From Methylobacterium sp. Leaf118 (GTDB lineage Bacteria > Pseudomonadota > Alphaproteobacteria > Rhizobiales > Beijerinckiaceae): a stretch of 64,000 nucleotides of DNA. A model generated the notes under the pieces. The model had not been told where the DNA came from and ran no database searches. It saw nothing but the letters and a program-made list of their open reading frames with translations. This document shows positions 16,212-24,846 of the stretch, piece by piece (positions within the stretch are counted from its first letter, which is position 1; every line of letters starts with the position of its first letter). The stretch is from NCBI RefSeq assembly GCF_920984675.1, contig NZ_CAKLBV010000010.1, forward strand, positions 1 to 64,000, in the 5' to 3' direction. A program made the translations under genes and the position numbers.

Positions 16212-16835
16212 GTGAGGCGCGACGCCACCGACGTTCTGCTCGTCGTCGACGTGCAGAACGATTTCCTGCCCGGAGGGGCGCTCGCGGTGCCCGAGGGCGA
16301 CGCCGTGATCGGGCCGATCAACCGGCTGGCCGCCGCCCTCCCGCAGGTGGTGCTGACCCAGGACTGGCACCCGCCCGGCCACGCCTCCTTCGCCTCGCGC
16401 CATCCGGGCCGGCGGCCGTTCGAGACCGTGGCGATGCCCTACGGCGCGCAGGTGCTATGGCCGGACCATTGCGTGCAGGGCACGCCCGGCGCCGCGTTCG
16501 CCCCCGGCCTCCGGGCGGACGGGGCCGGCCTCGTGATCCGCAAGGGGATCCACCCGGGGGTCGACAGCTACTCCGCCTTCCTCGAGGCCGACCGGCTCAC
16601 CCGCACCGGACTTGCCGGCGCCCTCGCCGAGCGGGGCCTGACCCGCCTGTTCGTGACCGGCCTCGCCACCGATTACTGCGTTCTCTGGACCGCCCTCGAC
16701 GCCCGCGCCGCCGGGTTCGACGTCGTCGTGGTGGAGGACGCCGTGCGCGGCATCGACCGCGACGGCACGGCCCGCGCCTGGGACGCGATGGAGCGGGCCG
16801 GTGTCCGGCGGGTCATGAGCGCCGATCTCGGCTGA
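16212..16835 (+). CDS. pncA: Nicotinamidase
   Basis: This isochorismatase-fold amidohydrolase of 207 residues converts nicotinamide to nicotinic acid for NAD salvage. The catalytic triad is complete: D13 in LLVVDVQNDFLPGG, K111 in LVIRKGIHPG, and the nucleophile C156 in ATDYCVLWTALDA. The metal-site histidines fit TQDWHPPGHASFA. The start is GTG at 16212; the protein then begins exactly at the family's first strand. It may be transcribed together with the quinone oxidoreductase upstream. Confidence 0.95.
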   Translation: MRRDATDVLLVVDVQNDFLPGGALAVPEGDAVIGPINRLAAALPQVVLTQDWHPPGHASFASRHPGRRPFETVAMPYGAQVLWPDHCVQGTPGAAFAPGLRADGAGLVIRKGIHPGVDSYSAFLEADRLTRTGLAGALAERGLTRLFVTGLATDYCVLWTALDARAAGFDVVVVEDAVRGIDRDGTARAWDAMERAGVRRVMSADLG

Positions 16836-16843
16836 CCCGGGAT

Positions 16844-16905
16844 GCCGGGATCAGGGCGTCCCCGGATCGCGGCGTCCCAGGATCAGGGCGTCCCAGGATC
16901 AGGGA
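16844..16905. repeat. Short GGATC-rich imperfect direct repeats
   Basis: A unit close to CCCAGGATCAGGGCGT repeats imperfectly about three to four times between the convergent stops of pncA and pabC. Similar GGGATC/GGATCC strings occur at 16130-16200 and 22358-22430, so this may be one dispersed family of intergenic filler. Confidence 0.5.
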
Positions 16906-17756
16906 TCGAGCGCCCCGGGCTCGACCCCGCAATCCGCCGCGACCGCCTCGCGCAAGGCGGCATGGAGCCGCCGCACGGTCGCGTGGCCGGCACTGTCGTA
17001 AGCGGTGGCGCCGAGCGCCGCGACGGGGGCGATCAGGCGCAGGGAATTGGTGACGAACATTGCCTCGGCCCAGCCGAGTTCGGAGGGCAGGAGAGGGCGC
17101 TCCTCGACGGTCACACCGAGCGCGGGCGCGATCGTCGAAACGATCGCACCGCGGATGATGCCGGGCAGCACGCCCTCCCCGGGGGGCGGCGTCACGATCA
17201 CCGCCCCGAACACCGCGAACAGATTGCCGGTGCCGGCGCAGGCCACCCGCCCCTTCGTGTTGAGGAACAGGGCCTCGTCGAAGCCGGCCGCCCGCGCCGC
17301 GCGGGCGGCGAGCACCGCGTCGAGATAACCCAGCGTCTTGAGGCGGGCGGCGGGGGAGGTCTCGTTGCGGGCGATCTCCGTCGGCAGGAGCCGCAAGGGA
17401 GCGCCGAACAGGCCGGCCTTGGCCGGGGCGGCGCTCGCGAACAGGAACGGCGCGGGCTCCGCGGGCGGAGCGAGGCCGCGGGGACCGGCGCCCCGGGTCA
17501 GCGTGGTGCGGATCGCCGCCAGCGGCAGGGCGCCGGCCAAGGCCCCCATCGCCGCGCGGATGCGCTCCGGCTCGGCGGGAATGCCGAGGCTGGCGGCGGC
17601 GGCGGCGAGGCGCGCGACATGAGCCGCCTCGAAGGCGACGCGGCCGCCCACGGCGAGCGCCGTGTCGAACAACCCGTCGCCCAGGAGCAGCCCGCGGTCG
17701 CCCATGTCGAAGGGGAGCGTGCCGCCCTCGACGAGGCGCCCGTCAGACCACAGCAT
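16899..17756 (-). CDS. pabC: Aminodeoxychorismate lyase (class IV aminotransferase fold)
   Basis: This 285-residue PLP enzyme of fold type IV begins with FDMGDRGLLLGDGLFDTALA, the usual family opening. The Schiff-base lysine lies in LKTLGYLDAVLAAR near residue 140. GTGNLFAVFGA and EAMFVTNSLRLIAPV are also typical. Position alone would allow a branched-chain or D-amino acid aminotransferase. Its 14-base overlap with pabA and the presence of pabB make 4-amino-4-deoxychorismate lyase, which releases p-aminobenzoate and pyruvate, the best call. It is the third gene of pabB-pabA-pabC. Confidence 0.9.
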   Translation of the reverse strand: MLWSDGRLVEGGTLPFDMGDRGLLLGDGLFDTALAVGGRVAFEAAHVARLAAAAASLGIPAEPERIRAAMGALAGALPLAAIRTTLTRGAGPRGLAPPAEPAPFLFASAAPAKAGLFGAPLRLLPTEIARNETSPAARLKTLGYLDAVLAARAARAAGFDEALFLNTKGRVACAGTGNLFAVFGAVIVTPPPGEGVLPGIIRGAIVSTIAPALGVTVEERPLLPSELGWAEAMFVTNSLRLIAPVAALGATAYDSAGHATVRRLHAALREAVAADCGVEPGALDP

Positions 17757-18360
17757 CGGCCACCTGCGTCCGCGCGGTGGCCCGCCACGCGCGGGCGCCC
17801 TTCAGGAAATTCGCGAACAGGGCGTGGCCGTTCTCGGTCAGCACCGATTCCGGGTGGAACTGGATGCCCCAGGTCGGGTGCGTCCGGTGCGAGAGGGCCA
17901 TCACCTCGCCTTCGGACGAGACGGCATCGACCGTCAGCTGGCGCTCCATTTCCGGGGTCGGCGCCACGATCAGCGAGTGGTAGCGCCCGACCTGCATCGG
18001 CTGCGGCAGGCCGGAGAACAGCCCCGTGCCGCCGTGCTGGATCGGCGTGGCGTGGCCGTGCAGCGGGCGCCCCGCCCGCTCGACCCGGCCGCCGAAGGCC
18101 GCGCCGATCGCCTGATGGCCGAGGCAGACGCCGAGGATCGGCACCGCGCCGGACAGCTCGCGGATCGCCGGCAGGCTGACGCCGGCCTCCGCCGGGGTGC
18201 AGGGCCCGGGCGAGATCACCACGGCCTCCGGGTTCAGGGCGCGGATGCCGGCGACGTCCAGCGCATCGTTGCGGACGACCTCGACGGTCTCGCCGAGCTC
18301 CTCGAAATAGCGCACGACGTTGAAGACGAAGGAATCGTAATTGTCGACGACGAGGATCAC
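17743..18360 (-). CDS. pabA: Aminodeoxychorismate synthase glutaminase subunit
   Basis: This 205-residue class I glutamine amidotransferase gives ammonia to PabB. VDNYDSFVFNVVRYFEELGE opens the protein. The nucleophilic cysteine is in GVCLGHQAIG near residue 77, and the His-Glu pair is in GIQFHPESVLTENG near residue 167. It could serve anthranilate synthase as well, since PabA and TrpG are often shared. The GTG start overlaps the pabB stop in GTGA, so translation is coupled. The neighbours favour folate rather than tryptophan synthesis. Confidence 0.95.
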   Translation of the reverse strand: MILVVDNYDSFVFNVVRYFEELGETVEVVRNDALDVAGIRALNPEAVVISPGPCTPAEAGVSLPAIRELSGAVPILGVCLGHQAIGAAFGGRVERAGRPLHGHATPIQHGGTGLFSGLPQPMQVGRYHSLIVAPTPEMERQLTVDAVSSEGEVMALSHRTHPTWGIQFHPESVLTENGHALFANFLKGARAWRATARTQVADAVV

Positions 18361-19742
18361 GGGGCCTCCTCGAACGCGGCGAAGACCCGGGCGGCCTTGG
18401 TCAGCGTCTCCTCGTATTCGGCGGCCGGATCGGACAGGAGCGTCACGCCCCCGCCCGCCTGGAGCACCGCCTGCCGGCCGTCCATGACCACGGTGCGGAT
18501 CGCGATCGAGGTGTCGAGGGAGCCGTCGAAGCCGATCGCCCCGATCGCCCCGCAATAGAGCTCGCGCGCGTCGCCCTCGATCTCGGTGATGATGTCCATG
18601 GCCCTGAGCTTCGGCGCCCCGGTGATCGAGCCGCCCGGGAAGGTCTTCTCGATGAGGTCGAGGGCGTCCATGCCCTCGCGGAGCGTGCCCGTCACCACCG
18701 AGACGAGATGGTGGATGCCGGCATAGGATTCCAGCCCGCACAGGACCGGCACCCGGACGCTGCCCGGGGCGCAGACCCGCGACAGGTCGTTGCGCAGGAG
18801 GTCCACGATCATGATGTTCTCGGCCCGCTCCTTGGGGTTGCGGGCGAGCGCGGCGGCGATCTCGGCGTCGCGGGCGGGGTCGGCGTCGCGGCGCACCGTG
18901 CCCTTGATCGGCCGGGTCTCGACCTCGCGGCCCTGCACCCGCAGGAAGCGCTCCGGCGAGGAGGAGGCGACCGTCACGCCGTTGAGGTCGAGATAGGCCC
19001 CGAAGGTCGCCGGATTGGTCGCGCGCAGCCGCCGGTAGAACGCGAACGGATCGAAGCCCGGCGGCAGATCGGCGGCGAAGCGCTGGGCGATGTTGGCCTG
19101 ATAGATGTCGCCCGCGCGGATGTAGCTCCGGACCTTTTCGACAGCGATCTCATAGGCGTCCCGGGAGAAGTTCGAGCGCCATGCGAGCGTGACCGGCGCC
19201 TGCTCCGGCAGCGGCTCGGCCGGGGCGGCGAGCAGGGCCGCGAAGGCGTCGAGCCGTTCCTCCGCCCGGGCCCGCCGGGCCTGCGGGTCGGTCTCCGGGA
19301 AGCCCGTGGCGATCAGCCGGCCGGTGCCGCGGCCGTGATCCACGGCGAGCAGCGTGTCGTAGAGGTTGAAGGCGATGTCGTCGGTCATCCCGGCCCGGCG
19401 CGCCGGCGGATCGACCCGCTCCAGGCTCGCCCCGAGATCGTAGGCGAAATAGCCGATCGCCGCCCCGGGAAAGGCGGGCAGCCCGGGCGCGGGGGCGAGG
19501 CGGTAGGGCGCGAGGCAGGCCCGCAGGGCGGCGAGCGGCGGGCCAGGCACCGTCCGCCCGTCCAGGCTGGCGCGGCCGTCGCGATAGCGAAACCGCCCGA
19601 ACGGGTCGGCGGCGAGCACCGAGACCCGCCCCAGCGTGTCGTGGAGCATGGCGCTGTCGAGGAAGGCGAGTCCGGGCAGCCGGGCGAGGCGGGCGGCCGC
19701 CGCGACCGGATCGAGGAAGGGAATCTCGCGGGTCCAGACCAT
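18357..19742 (-). CDS. pabB: Aminodeoxychorismate synthase component I
   Basis: This 461-residue chorismate-binding enzyme makes 4-amino-4-deoxychorismate from chorismate and ammonia for folate. The residue that separates it from anthranilate synthase is visible: RPIKGT at about 277 has the lysine of PabB, where TrpE has alanine. GDIYQANIAQRF, ENIMIVDLLRNDLSRV and FPGGSITGAPKLRAMDII are other family blocks. The N-terminal domain is shorter than in TrpE. Start ATG at 19742; an upstream in-frame extension looks non-coding. It is the first gene of a tight operon with pabA and pabC. Confidence 0.95.
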   Translation of the reverse strand: MVWTREIPFLDPVAAAARLARLPGLAFLDSAMLHDTLGRVSVLAADPFGRFRYRDGRASLDGRTVPGPPLAALRACLAPYRLAPAPGLPAFPGAAIGYFAYDLGASLERVDPPARRAGMTDDIAFNLYDTLLAVDHGRGTGRLIATGFPETDPQARRARAEERLDAFAALLAAPAEPLPEQAPVTLAWRSNFSRDAYEIAVEKVRSYIRAGDIYQANIAQRFAADLPPGFDPFAFYRRLRATNPATFGAYLDLNGVTVASSSPERFLRVQGREVETRPIKGTVRRDADPARDAEIAAALARNPKERAENIMIVDLLRNDLSRVCAPGSVRVPVLCGLESYAGIHHLVSVVTGTLREGMDALDLIEKTFPGGSITGAPKLRAMDIITEIEGDARELYCGAIGAIGFDGSLDTSIAIRTVVMDGRQAVLQAGGGVTLLSDPAAEYEETLTKAARVFAAFEEAP

Positions 19743-20251
19743 GCTTTTTCGACGTGTTGCGCCTCGGCGCCCGTCGCGGCACCGCCTCGCCCTACCCAAG
19801 GGCGTCCGGTGGCGCGCCGTCAATCGCCTCGCCCGTTCCCGGCCTGCGGGAGAGGTATGCGCGCTCTCCCGAGGCGGGGCTCATCCCGTCTCTCAACGGA
19901 AATGTGCAAGTGCCTCTTGAATCACCCGAATGAATGAGACGCCGCAGGGTTGGGGACCGGCCGCGCGTGTCGTCGCGGCCCTTGTGGGCGAGGGAGGGGC
20001 GGCCCCTGCATGCGGCCCGCCATGTGCGCCATACGGTCGCCGGCCTGCCCGTCCCCCGAGCCGGCCCATGAGACAGGCGCCGCGGCCGCGCCACCGCCGG
20101 GTCTCGGAGCGGGTCCGGCCCCCTTCCGGGCGTCCGCCTCCGGCTCCGCTCGCAACCGCGCCTCAATGCGGCTATATCGGCCGCTTCACTGCCATTTCCG
20201 TGAAGTGCCCGCGGCCTTTCCCTGCGAAGGTGCCGCCCACGACGAGCCGTC
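19743..20251. other. Intergenic region between pabB and rimO
   Basis: About 510 bp between divergent genes with no supported coding frame. A locally AT-richer patch at 19895-19935 could hold the pabB promoter. No tRNA, riboswitch or strong hairpin was recognised. Confidence 0.45.
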
Positions 20252-21598
20252 ATGACCGCCACCGCCTCTCCCTCGGACACCAAGAGCGCCGCCGCGCCGC
20301 GGATCTCCTTCGTGTCGCTGGGCTGCCCCAAGGCGCTCGTCGATTCCGAGCGCATCCTCACCCATCTGCGGGCCGAGGGCTACGAACTGAGCCGCCGCCA
20401 CGACGGGGCGGACGTCGTCATCGTCAACACCTGCGGCTTCCTCGATTCCGCCAAGGCGGAGTCGCTCCAGGCGATCGGCGAGGCCATGGCCGAGAACGGC
20501 CGGGTGATCGTGACGGGCTGCATGGGCGCGCAACCGGACGAGATTCGCGAGAAATACCCGAACCTTCTGGCCGTCACCGGCCCCCAGGCCTACGAATCGG
20601 TGGTGGCCGCCGTCCACGAGGCGGTGCCGCCGGCCCACGATCCGTTCCTCGACCTGATCCCGCCGCAGGGGGTCAAGCTCACCCCGCGCCACTACGCGTA
20701 TCTGAAGATCTCGGAGGGCTGCAACAACCGCTGCAGCTTCTGCATCATCCCCTCCTTGCGCGGCGACCTCGTCAGCCGCCCGGCGGCGGACGTGCTGCGC
20801 GAGGCCGAGAAGCTGGTCAAAGCCGGCGTGAAGGAACTCCTGGTCGTCTCGCAGGACACCTCCGCCTACGGGCTCGACATCCGCTACGCCCCGAGCCGCT
20901 GGCAGGACCGCGAGGTGCGCGCCCGCTTCTACGATCTCGCGAAGGAACTCGGCACGCTCGGAGCCTGGGTGCGGCTGCACTACGTCTACCCCTACCCGCA
21001 CGTGGACGAGGTCATCCCGCTGATGGCCGAGGGCCTCGTTCTGCCCTACCTCGACATGCCGCTCCAGCATGCGAGCCCGTCGGTGCTCAAGCGGATGCGC
21101 CGCCCGGGCAACCAGGAGCGCCAGCTGGAGCGCATCCGGCGCTGGCGCGAGATCTGCCCCGACCTCGCGATCCGCTCGACCTTCATCGTCGGCTTCCCCG
21201 GCGAAACGGATGCGGAGTTCGAGGAACTGCTGGAGTGGATCAAGGAGGCCCGGCTCGAGCGGGTCGGCTGCTTCACCTACGAGCCGGTGAAGGGCGCCGC
21301 CGCCAACGCGCTCGGCGCCGCCGTGCCGCCCGAGGTGATGGCCGAGCGCAAGCGCCGCTTCATGGCGGCGCAGGAGACGGTCTCGCTCCGGCTGCAGCGG
21401 GCGAAGGTCGGCAAGCGCCTCCCGGTCATCATCGACGAGGCGGGGCCCGGCACCGCGCGCGGGCGCTCGAAATCCGACGCGCCGGAGATCGACGGCACCG
21501 TCCACGTCGCCGCCCGCCGCCCGGTCCGGCCGGGCGACATCGTCACCGTGAAGATCGAGCGGGCCGAGGCCCACGATCTGCACGGCATCGTGGTCTAG
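20252..21598 (+). CDS. rimO: Ribosomal protein S12 methylthiotransferase
   Basis: This 448-residue radical-SAM enzyme adds a methylthio group to the conserved aspartate of ribosomal protein S12. The N-terminal UPF0004 domain has its three cluster cysteines in [25 protein letters not shown] and TGCMGAQ. The radical-SAM cluster motif is C157-x3-C161-x2-C164 in [16 protein letters not shown]-terminal TRAM-like segment follows (about 380-448). This order distinguishes RimO and MiaB from other radical-SAM enzymes, and the SLGCPK opening points to RimO. It is a single gene. Confidence 0.96.
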   Translation: MTATASPSDTKSAAAPRISFVSLGCPKALVDSERILTHLRAEGYELSRRHDGADVVIVNTCGFLDSAKAESLQAIGEAMAENGRVIVTGCMGAQPDEIREKYPNLLAVTGPQAYESVVAAVHEAVPPAHDPFLDLIPPQGVKLTPRHYAYLKISEGCNNRCSFCIIPSLRGDLVSRPAADVLREAEKLVKAGVKELLVVSQDTSAYGLDIRYAPSRWQDREVRARFYDLAKELGTLGAWVRLHYVYPYPHVDEVIPLMAEGLVLPYLDMPLQHASPSVLKRMRRPGNQERQLERIRRWREICPDLAIRSTFIVGFPGETDAEFEELLEWIKEARLERVGCFTYEPVKGAAANALGAAVPPEVMAERKRRFMAAQETVSLRLQRAKVGKRLPVIIDEAGPGTARGRSKSDAPEIDGTVHVAARRPVRPGDIVTVKIERAEAHDLHGIVV

Positions 21599-21713
21599 AC
21601 CATCGGCCCGAGTTCCGGAGGCCGGCGCTCGCGAAGACCCAGGGGGGAGGGCGCAGCGAACCGCCGCGCGCGCCGGCGCGTTGCCCCGCCGAGACCAACC
21701 GGAGGGCCTGAGC

Positions 21714-21899
21714 ATGGCGGACGAGCAGCGCGACCGGACCGACGCGGCGGCGGTCTCACCCCGGGATCCGGTGACGGGCCAGGTGAAAGCGCAGCCCGGG
21801 CCGATGGAGCGCGCCGGCACCGAGGCCGAGGAGGCCGCCCGCGGCAAGGCGCCTGCGGGGGAGGAGCGCGGGCGCCCGAAGGACGACCGGCCTGCCTGA
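21714..21899 (+). CDS. Small polar protein of unknown function (61 aa)
   Basis: An ATG at 21714 has GGAGGG eight bases upstream. The product is rich in Glu, Ala, Pro, Gly and Arg with no hydrophobic core and is predicted to be disordered. It lies about 115 bp after rimO on the same strand. It could be a small stress-type protein, but there is no motif to support that. Confidence 0.5.
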   Translation: MADEQRDRTDAAAVSPRDPVTGQVKAQPGPMERAGTEAEEAARGKAPAGEERGRPKDDRPA

Positions 21900-21952
21900 C
21901 CTGTGCCCCCGTCCTTGTTCCCCGACCCGCGTCCCCCGAGTCCCGTCCCGCG

Positions 21953-22402
21953 ATGACGGGAGCGGATGACCGCCATTGGCTGCGGCTCGGCCTGATCGGC
22001 CTCTACGGCGTCATCGGCGCGATCCACCTCGCCGCCCCCGACCGCTTCCTGCCGATCATGCCGGACTGGGTGCCGGCGCCGCGGGGCGTCGTGATCGGCA
22101 CCGGCCTGTGCGAGATCGCGGCGGCCATCGCCCTGATGACGCGGCGGCTGCGCCGGGCGGCAGGGATCGGGCTCGCACTCTACGCGGTCTGCGTCTTTCC
22201 GGCGAATGTGAAGCACGCGCTGGAGGGCATTCACCTGCCGCCGCTTCCCGACACGTGGTGGTACCACGGCCCGCGACTGGCGCTGCAGCCGGTCCTGGTG
22301 TGGTGGGCGCTCTACGCCACCGGCGTGATCGACTGGCCGTTCGGCGGCGGGCACAGGACGCCAGGATCGGAGGATGCCGGGACCGGACGATCCAGGGATT
22401 GA
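21953..22402 (+). CDS. DoxX-like membrane protein
   Basis: This 149-residue protein has four hydrophobic segments, at about 10-28, 44-62, 68-84 and 105-125. Motifs such as IHLAAPDRFLPIMPDWVPAP and AVCVFPANVKHALEG are the familiar DoxX-like pattern. The family consists of small inner-membrane proteins of mostly unknown role; some are linked to quinone oxidation or thiol redox stress. It is 54 bp after the preceding small gene. The last 20 residues are encoded by the GGATC-rich repeat sequence and may be a recent extension. Confidence 0.8.
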   Translation: MTGADDRHWLRLGLIGLYGVIGAIHLAAPDRFLPIMPDWVPAPRGVVIGTGLCEIAAAIALMTRRLRRAAGIGLALYAVCVFPANVKHALEGIHLPPLPDTWWYHGPRLALQPVLVWWALYATGVIDWPFGGGHRTPGSEDAGTGRSRD

Positions 22403-22663
22403 GGGATCCGGGGATCTCAGGATCCGATCGCATCATGAATTCAGAGGATGCACGGGGTCTACCATGGTCTCAGGCGCTCTAGGCGAGGGTTGCCGCCGTT
22501 CCGGGATCACCGAGCCAAGACGTCGTCGCGACGTCGTCTTCACGCTTCGTCAGGGATATTTCCAAAATCGGCACGGTCTTTTCTTGAGGAAAACCCGGCC
22601 TGCGGTCGCTGAAGGCCGGATGCACGGTGGCCGTGCGGGCGCGGGGGCGTCTAGCCTCCCCCC

Positions 22664-22825
22664 ATGCCAAAGCGCCGCACCCCCAGCCGCCCGAAGCCGC
22701 CGCGCGGCGGCACCGACGATCTGCCCCGACCGGAGCAGTCGGCCGTCGAGCGCGCCCTGGAGCGGATCGTGGAATTGCTGAAGCCGAAGGCGCCGTCCCG
22801 GCCGCCGCGCCGGGACGGCGAGTGA
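22664..22825 (+). CDS. Very small basic protein (53 aa)
   Basis: Reading from the ATG at 22664 gives 53 residues and a TGA at 22823-22825. The protein starts with a Lys/Arg/Pro-rich stretch (PKRRTPSRPKPPRG) and then has one clear amphipathic helix (EQSAVERALERIVELLK). The composition suits a small nucleic-acid or protein-binding peptide, but no family was recognised. A weak ribosome site (CTCC-rich, no GGAGG) lowers confidence. It converges on hspQ. Confidence 0.42.
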   Translation: MPKRRTPSRPKPPRGGTDDLPRPEQSAVERALERIVELLKPKAPSRPPRRDGE

Positions 22826-22874
22826 GGGGCCGGCCCCCGTCGAGCCTTCCAGCGACGCGCCGCGCGGCCGCCGC

Positions 22875-23213
22875 TCAGTTGGTGTGGCTCATCCGCATCC
22901 GGTAGGCGCCGTCGGCGTCGCGCTCGAACACCTCCGAGATGCCCGCATGGCGCAGGGCTTCGCCGGAGGTGTCGGGCACGAGGTTCTGCTCCGAGACGTA
23001 GGCGACGTACTCGCTGTCCGCGTTCTCGGCGAGCAGGTGGTAGAAGGGCTGGTCCTTGCGCGGCCGGACCTCCTCGGGAATGGCGAGCCACCATTCCTCG
23101 GTATTGGAAAATTCCGGGTCCACGTCGAACACCACGCCCCGGAACGGGTAGATCCGGTGACGGACCACCGCGCCGAGGCCGAACTTGGCGTTTCTCACGC
23201 TGATCTGGGTCAT
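22875..23213 (-). CDS. hspQ: Heat shock protein HspQ
   Basis: This 112-residue protein has the HspQ pattern. NAKFGLGAVVRHRIYPFRGV is followed by FDVDPEFSNTEEWW, PRKDQPFYHLLAEN and YVAYVSEQNLVPD. HspQ acts as a specificity-enhancing factor of the Lon protease and binds hemimethylated DNA in E. coli. The ATG at 23213 gives the usual length; an upstream TTG at 23270 is unlikely. It is 61 bp downstream of the CoA ester lyase gene on the same strand, so the two may be co-transcribed. Confidence 0.92.
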   Translation of the reverse strand: MTQISVRNAKFGLGAVVRHRIYPFRGVVFDVDPEFSNTEEWWLAIPEEVRPRKDQPFYHLLAENADSEYVAYVSEQNLVPDTSGEALRHAGISEVFERDADGAYRMRMSHTN

Positions 23214-23274
23214 GACCGTCAGATAGGCCTCGCGCCCGCTCCCTGCCACCGCGACGCTCGATCCTGTCAAATGA

Positions 23275-24324
23275 TCAGGGCAGATTGTAGACCTTGGCGA
23301 GGTCCGGGTCCTTGTCGGCGACGAGCCGGGCCAGATCGACGATGACCTTGGCCTGCTTCCAGGTGGCGTCGTCCTGCATCTTGCCGTCGATCATCACGGC
23401 GCCGGTTCCGTCGGGCATGGCCTCGACGATGCGGGCGGCGAAGTTCACCTCGGCCGGATCGGGGGCGAACACGGTCTTGGCCAAGGCCACCTGGCTCGGA
23501 TGGAGCGTCCAGGCGCCCGCGCAGCCCATCAGGAAGGCATTGCGGAACTGCACCTCGCAGGCGGCCGAATCCGAGAAGTCGCCGAAGGGGCCGTAGAAGG
23601 CCTTGATGCCGTTGGCCATGCAGGCATCGACCATCTTGGCGATGGTGTAGTGCCAGAGATCCTGTTGGGCGGAGGCCCGCTCGGCCTCGCCCTTCGGATC
23701 GGACAGGACGCGGTAATCCGGGTGGCCGCCGCCGACGCGGGTGGTCTTCATGCCGCGGGAGGCCGCGAGATCGGCGGGCCCGAGGCTCATGCCGTGCATG
23801 CGGGGCGAGGCGGAGGCGATGGCATCGACATTGGCCACGCCCTCGGCCGTCTCCAGGATGGCGTGGACCAGGATCGGCTTCGTCACGCCGTGGCGGGCTT
23901 CGAGCTGGGCGAGCAGCTGGTCGATGTAGTGGATGTCCCAGGGCCCCTCGACCTTGGGCACCATCACCACGTCGAGCTTGCTCCCGACCTCCGCCACGAG
24001 GGTGAACAGATCGTCGAGAATCCAGGGGGAGTTGAGCGCGTTGATGCGCGTCCACAGGCCGGTGCCGGAGGCGGCGAAGTCGGTGGCCTTGGCCATCGCG
24101 ACGAACCCGTTGCGCGCCGCCTCCTTCTGGTCGGCGGGGACCGCGTCCTCCAGGTTGCCGAGCACCACGTCGACGGTCTTGGCGAGCTCCGGCACCCGGG
24201 CCCGGACCTTCTCGTTGTGGGGCGGCACGAAATGGATCATCCGCTCGAGCTTGATCGGCAGTTCGCGGTAGGGCTCGGGCGCGCCGGCGGCGAGCGGCTG
24301 GAAGAAGCGGCGGGGCAGTTTCAT
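23275..24324 (-). CDS. HpcH/HpaI-type CoA ester lyase (malyl-CoA lyase-like)
   Basis: This 349-residue citrate-lyase-beta/HpcH fold enzyme shows [20 protein letters not shown] with the acidic metal ligand and [10 protein letters not shown] with the conserved arginine. [18 protein letters not shown] carries the catalytic glutamate, and [18 protein letters not shown] is the CoA-site signature. Family members cleave malyl-CoA, methylmalyl-CoA or citramalyl-CoA, or hydrolyse malyl-CoA. In methylotrophs they serve the serine cycle and the ethylmalonyl-CoA pathway. The opening [20 protein letters not shown] is unlike the canonical MclA start, so this is more likely a paralogue of unproven substrate. 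No serine-cycle gene is nearby. Confidence 0.88.
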   Translation of the reverse strand: MKLPRRFFQPLAAGAPEPYRELPIKLERMIHFVPPHNEKVRARVPELAKTVDVVLGNLEDAVPADQKEAARNGFVAMAKATDFAASGTGLWTRINALNSPWILDDLFTLVAEVGSKLDVVMVPKVEGPWDIHYIDQLLAQLEARHGVTKPILVHAILETAEGVANVDAIASASPRMHGMSLGPADLAASRGMKTTRVGGGHPDYRVLSDPKGEAERASAQQDLWHYTIAKMVDACMANGIKAFYGPFGDFSDSAACEVQFRNAFLMGCAGAWTLHPSQVALAKTVFAPDPAEVNFAARIVEAMPDGTGAVMIDGKMQDDATWKQAKVIVDLARLVADKDPDLAKVYNLP

Positions 24325-24846
24325 CGGATGTCTCGGCTCCGGGGTCGGCGTCTGCCCTCCGCGTTAGAGCACGCCGCCCCCCGCCGTAAAGCCGGGCTCC
24401 GGCGCCGCGCCCGGCCCCGCCCCTGCCGAATACCCGCCGCCCGCCCGGCGCAGGCCGGCGCTGCCGCAAGGAGAGAGCGGAGGGGATCTCGGAGGGGATC
24501 TGGGCAGGGTGTCGCGCCAGAATTCGCGTGGCGAGAACGGTCCGCGCCGGCCCCAAACCGGTTTCCAGCCGGCTCAGGAAAGAACAGACGGAAAAAATCC
24601 CCGCGGAGGGCGGACCCTCGCCAGTGTTCGATATTGCGAAGGAACCCGGGGAGGAAGATGATGCGGGTCCGATCCCAGTGTCCGGCAAGGATTCGGGTGT
24701 GCCGCCGCACCGCGCCGGGGGTTCGGTTCGCGCAAGGTCACCGGACGAAGCTTGCCCGGCGAAGCACGATCCGAGCGGAACGGGCCGCCGCACGCCGTGT
24801 TTTCCGGCCGAGGCGGGCGATCGAACACCGTCGGGGACGTGCGTCG
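24325..24846. other. Intergenic region between divergent genes
   Basis: About 520 bp upstream of both the lyase and the patatin-like gene. Long open frames here are reading-frame shadows with no ribosome site. No RNA gene or strong palindrome was found. Confidence 0.45.

Noticed and set aside
20186-22354. A 722-codon minus-strand open frame
   Set aside because: It runs antisense to rimO and DoxX-like genes and has no protein motif.
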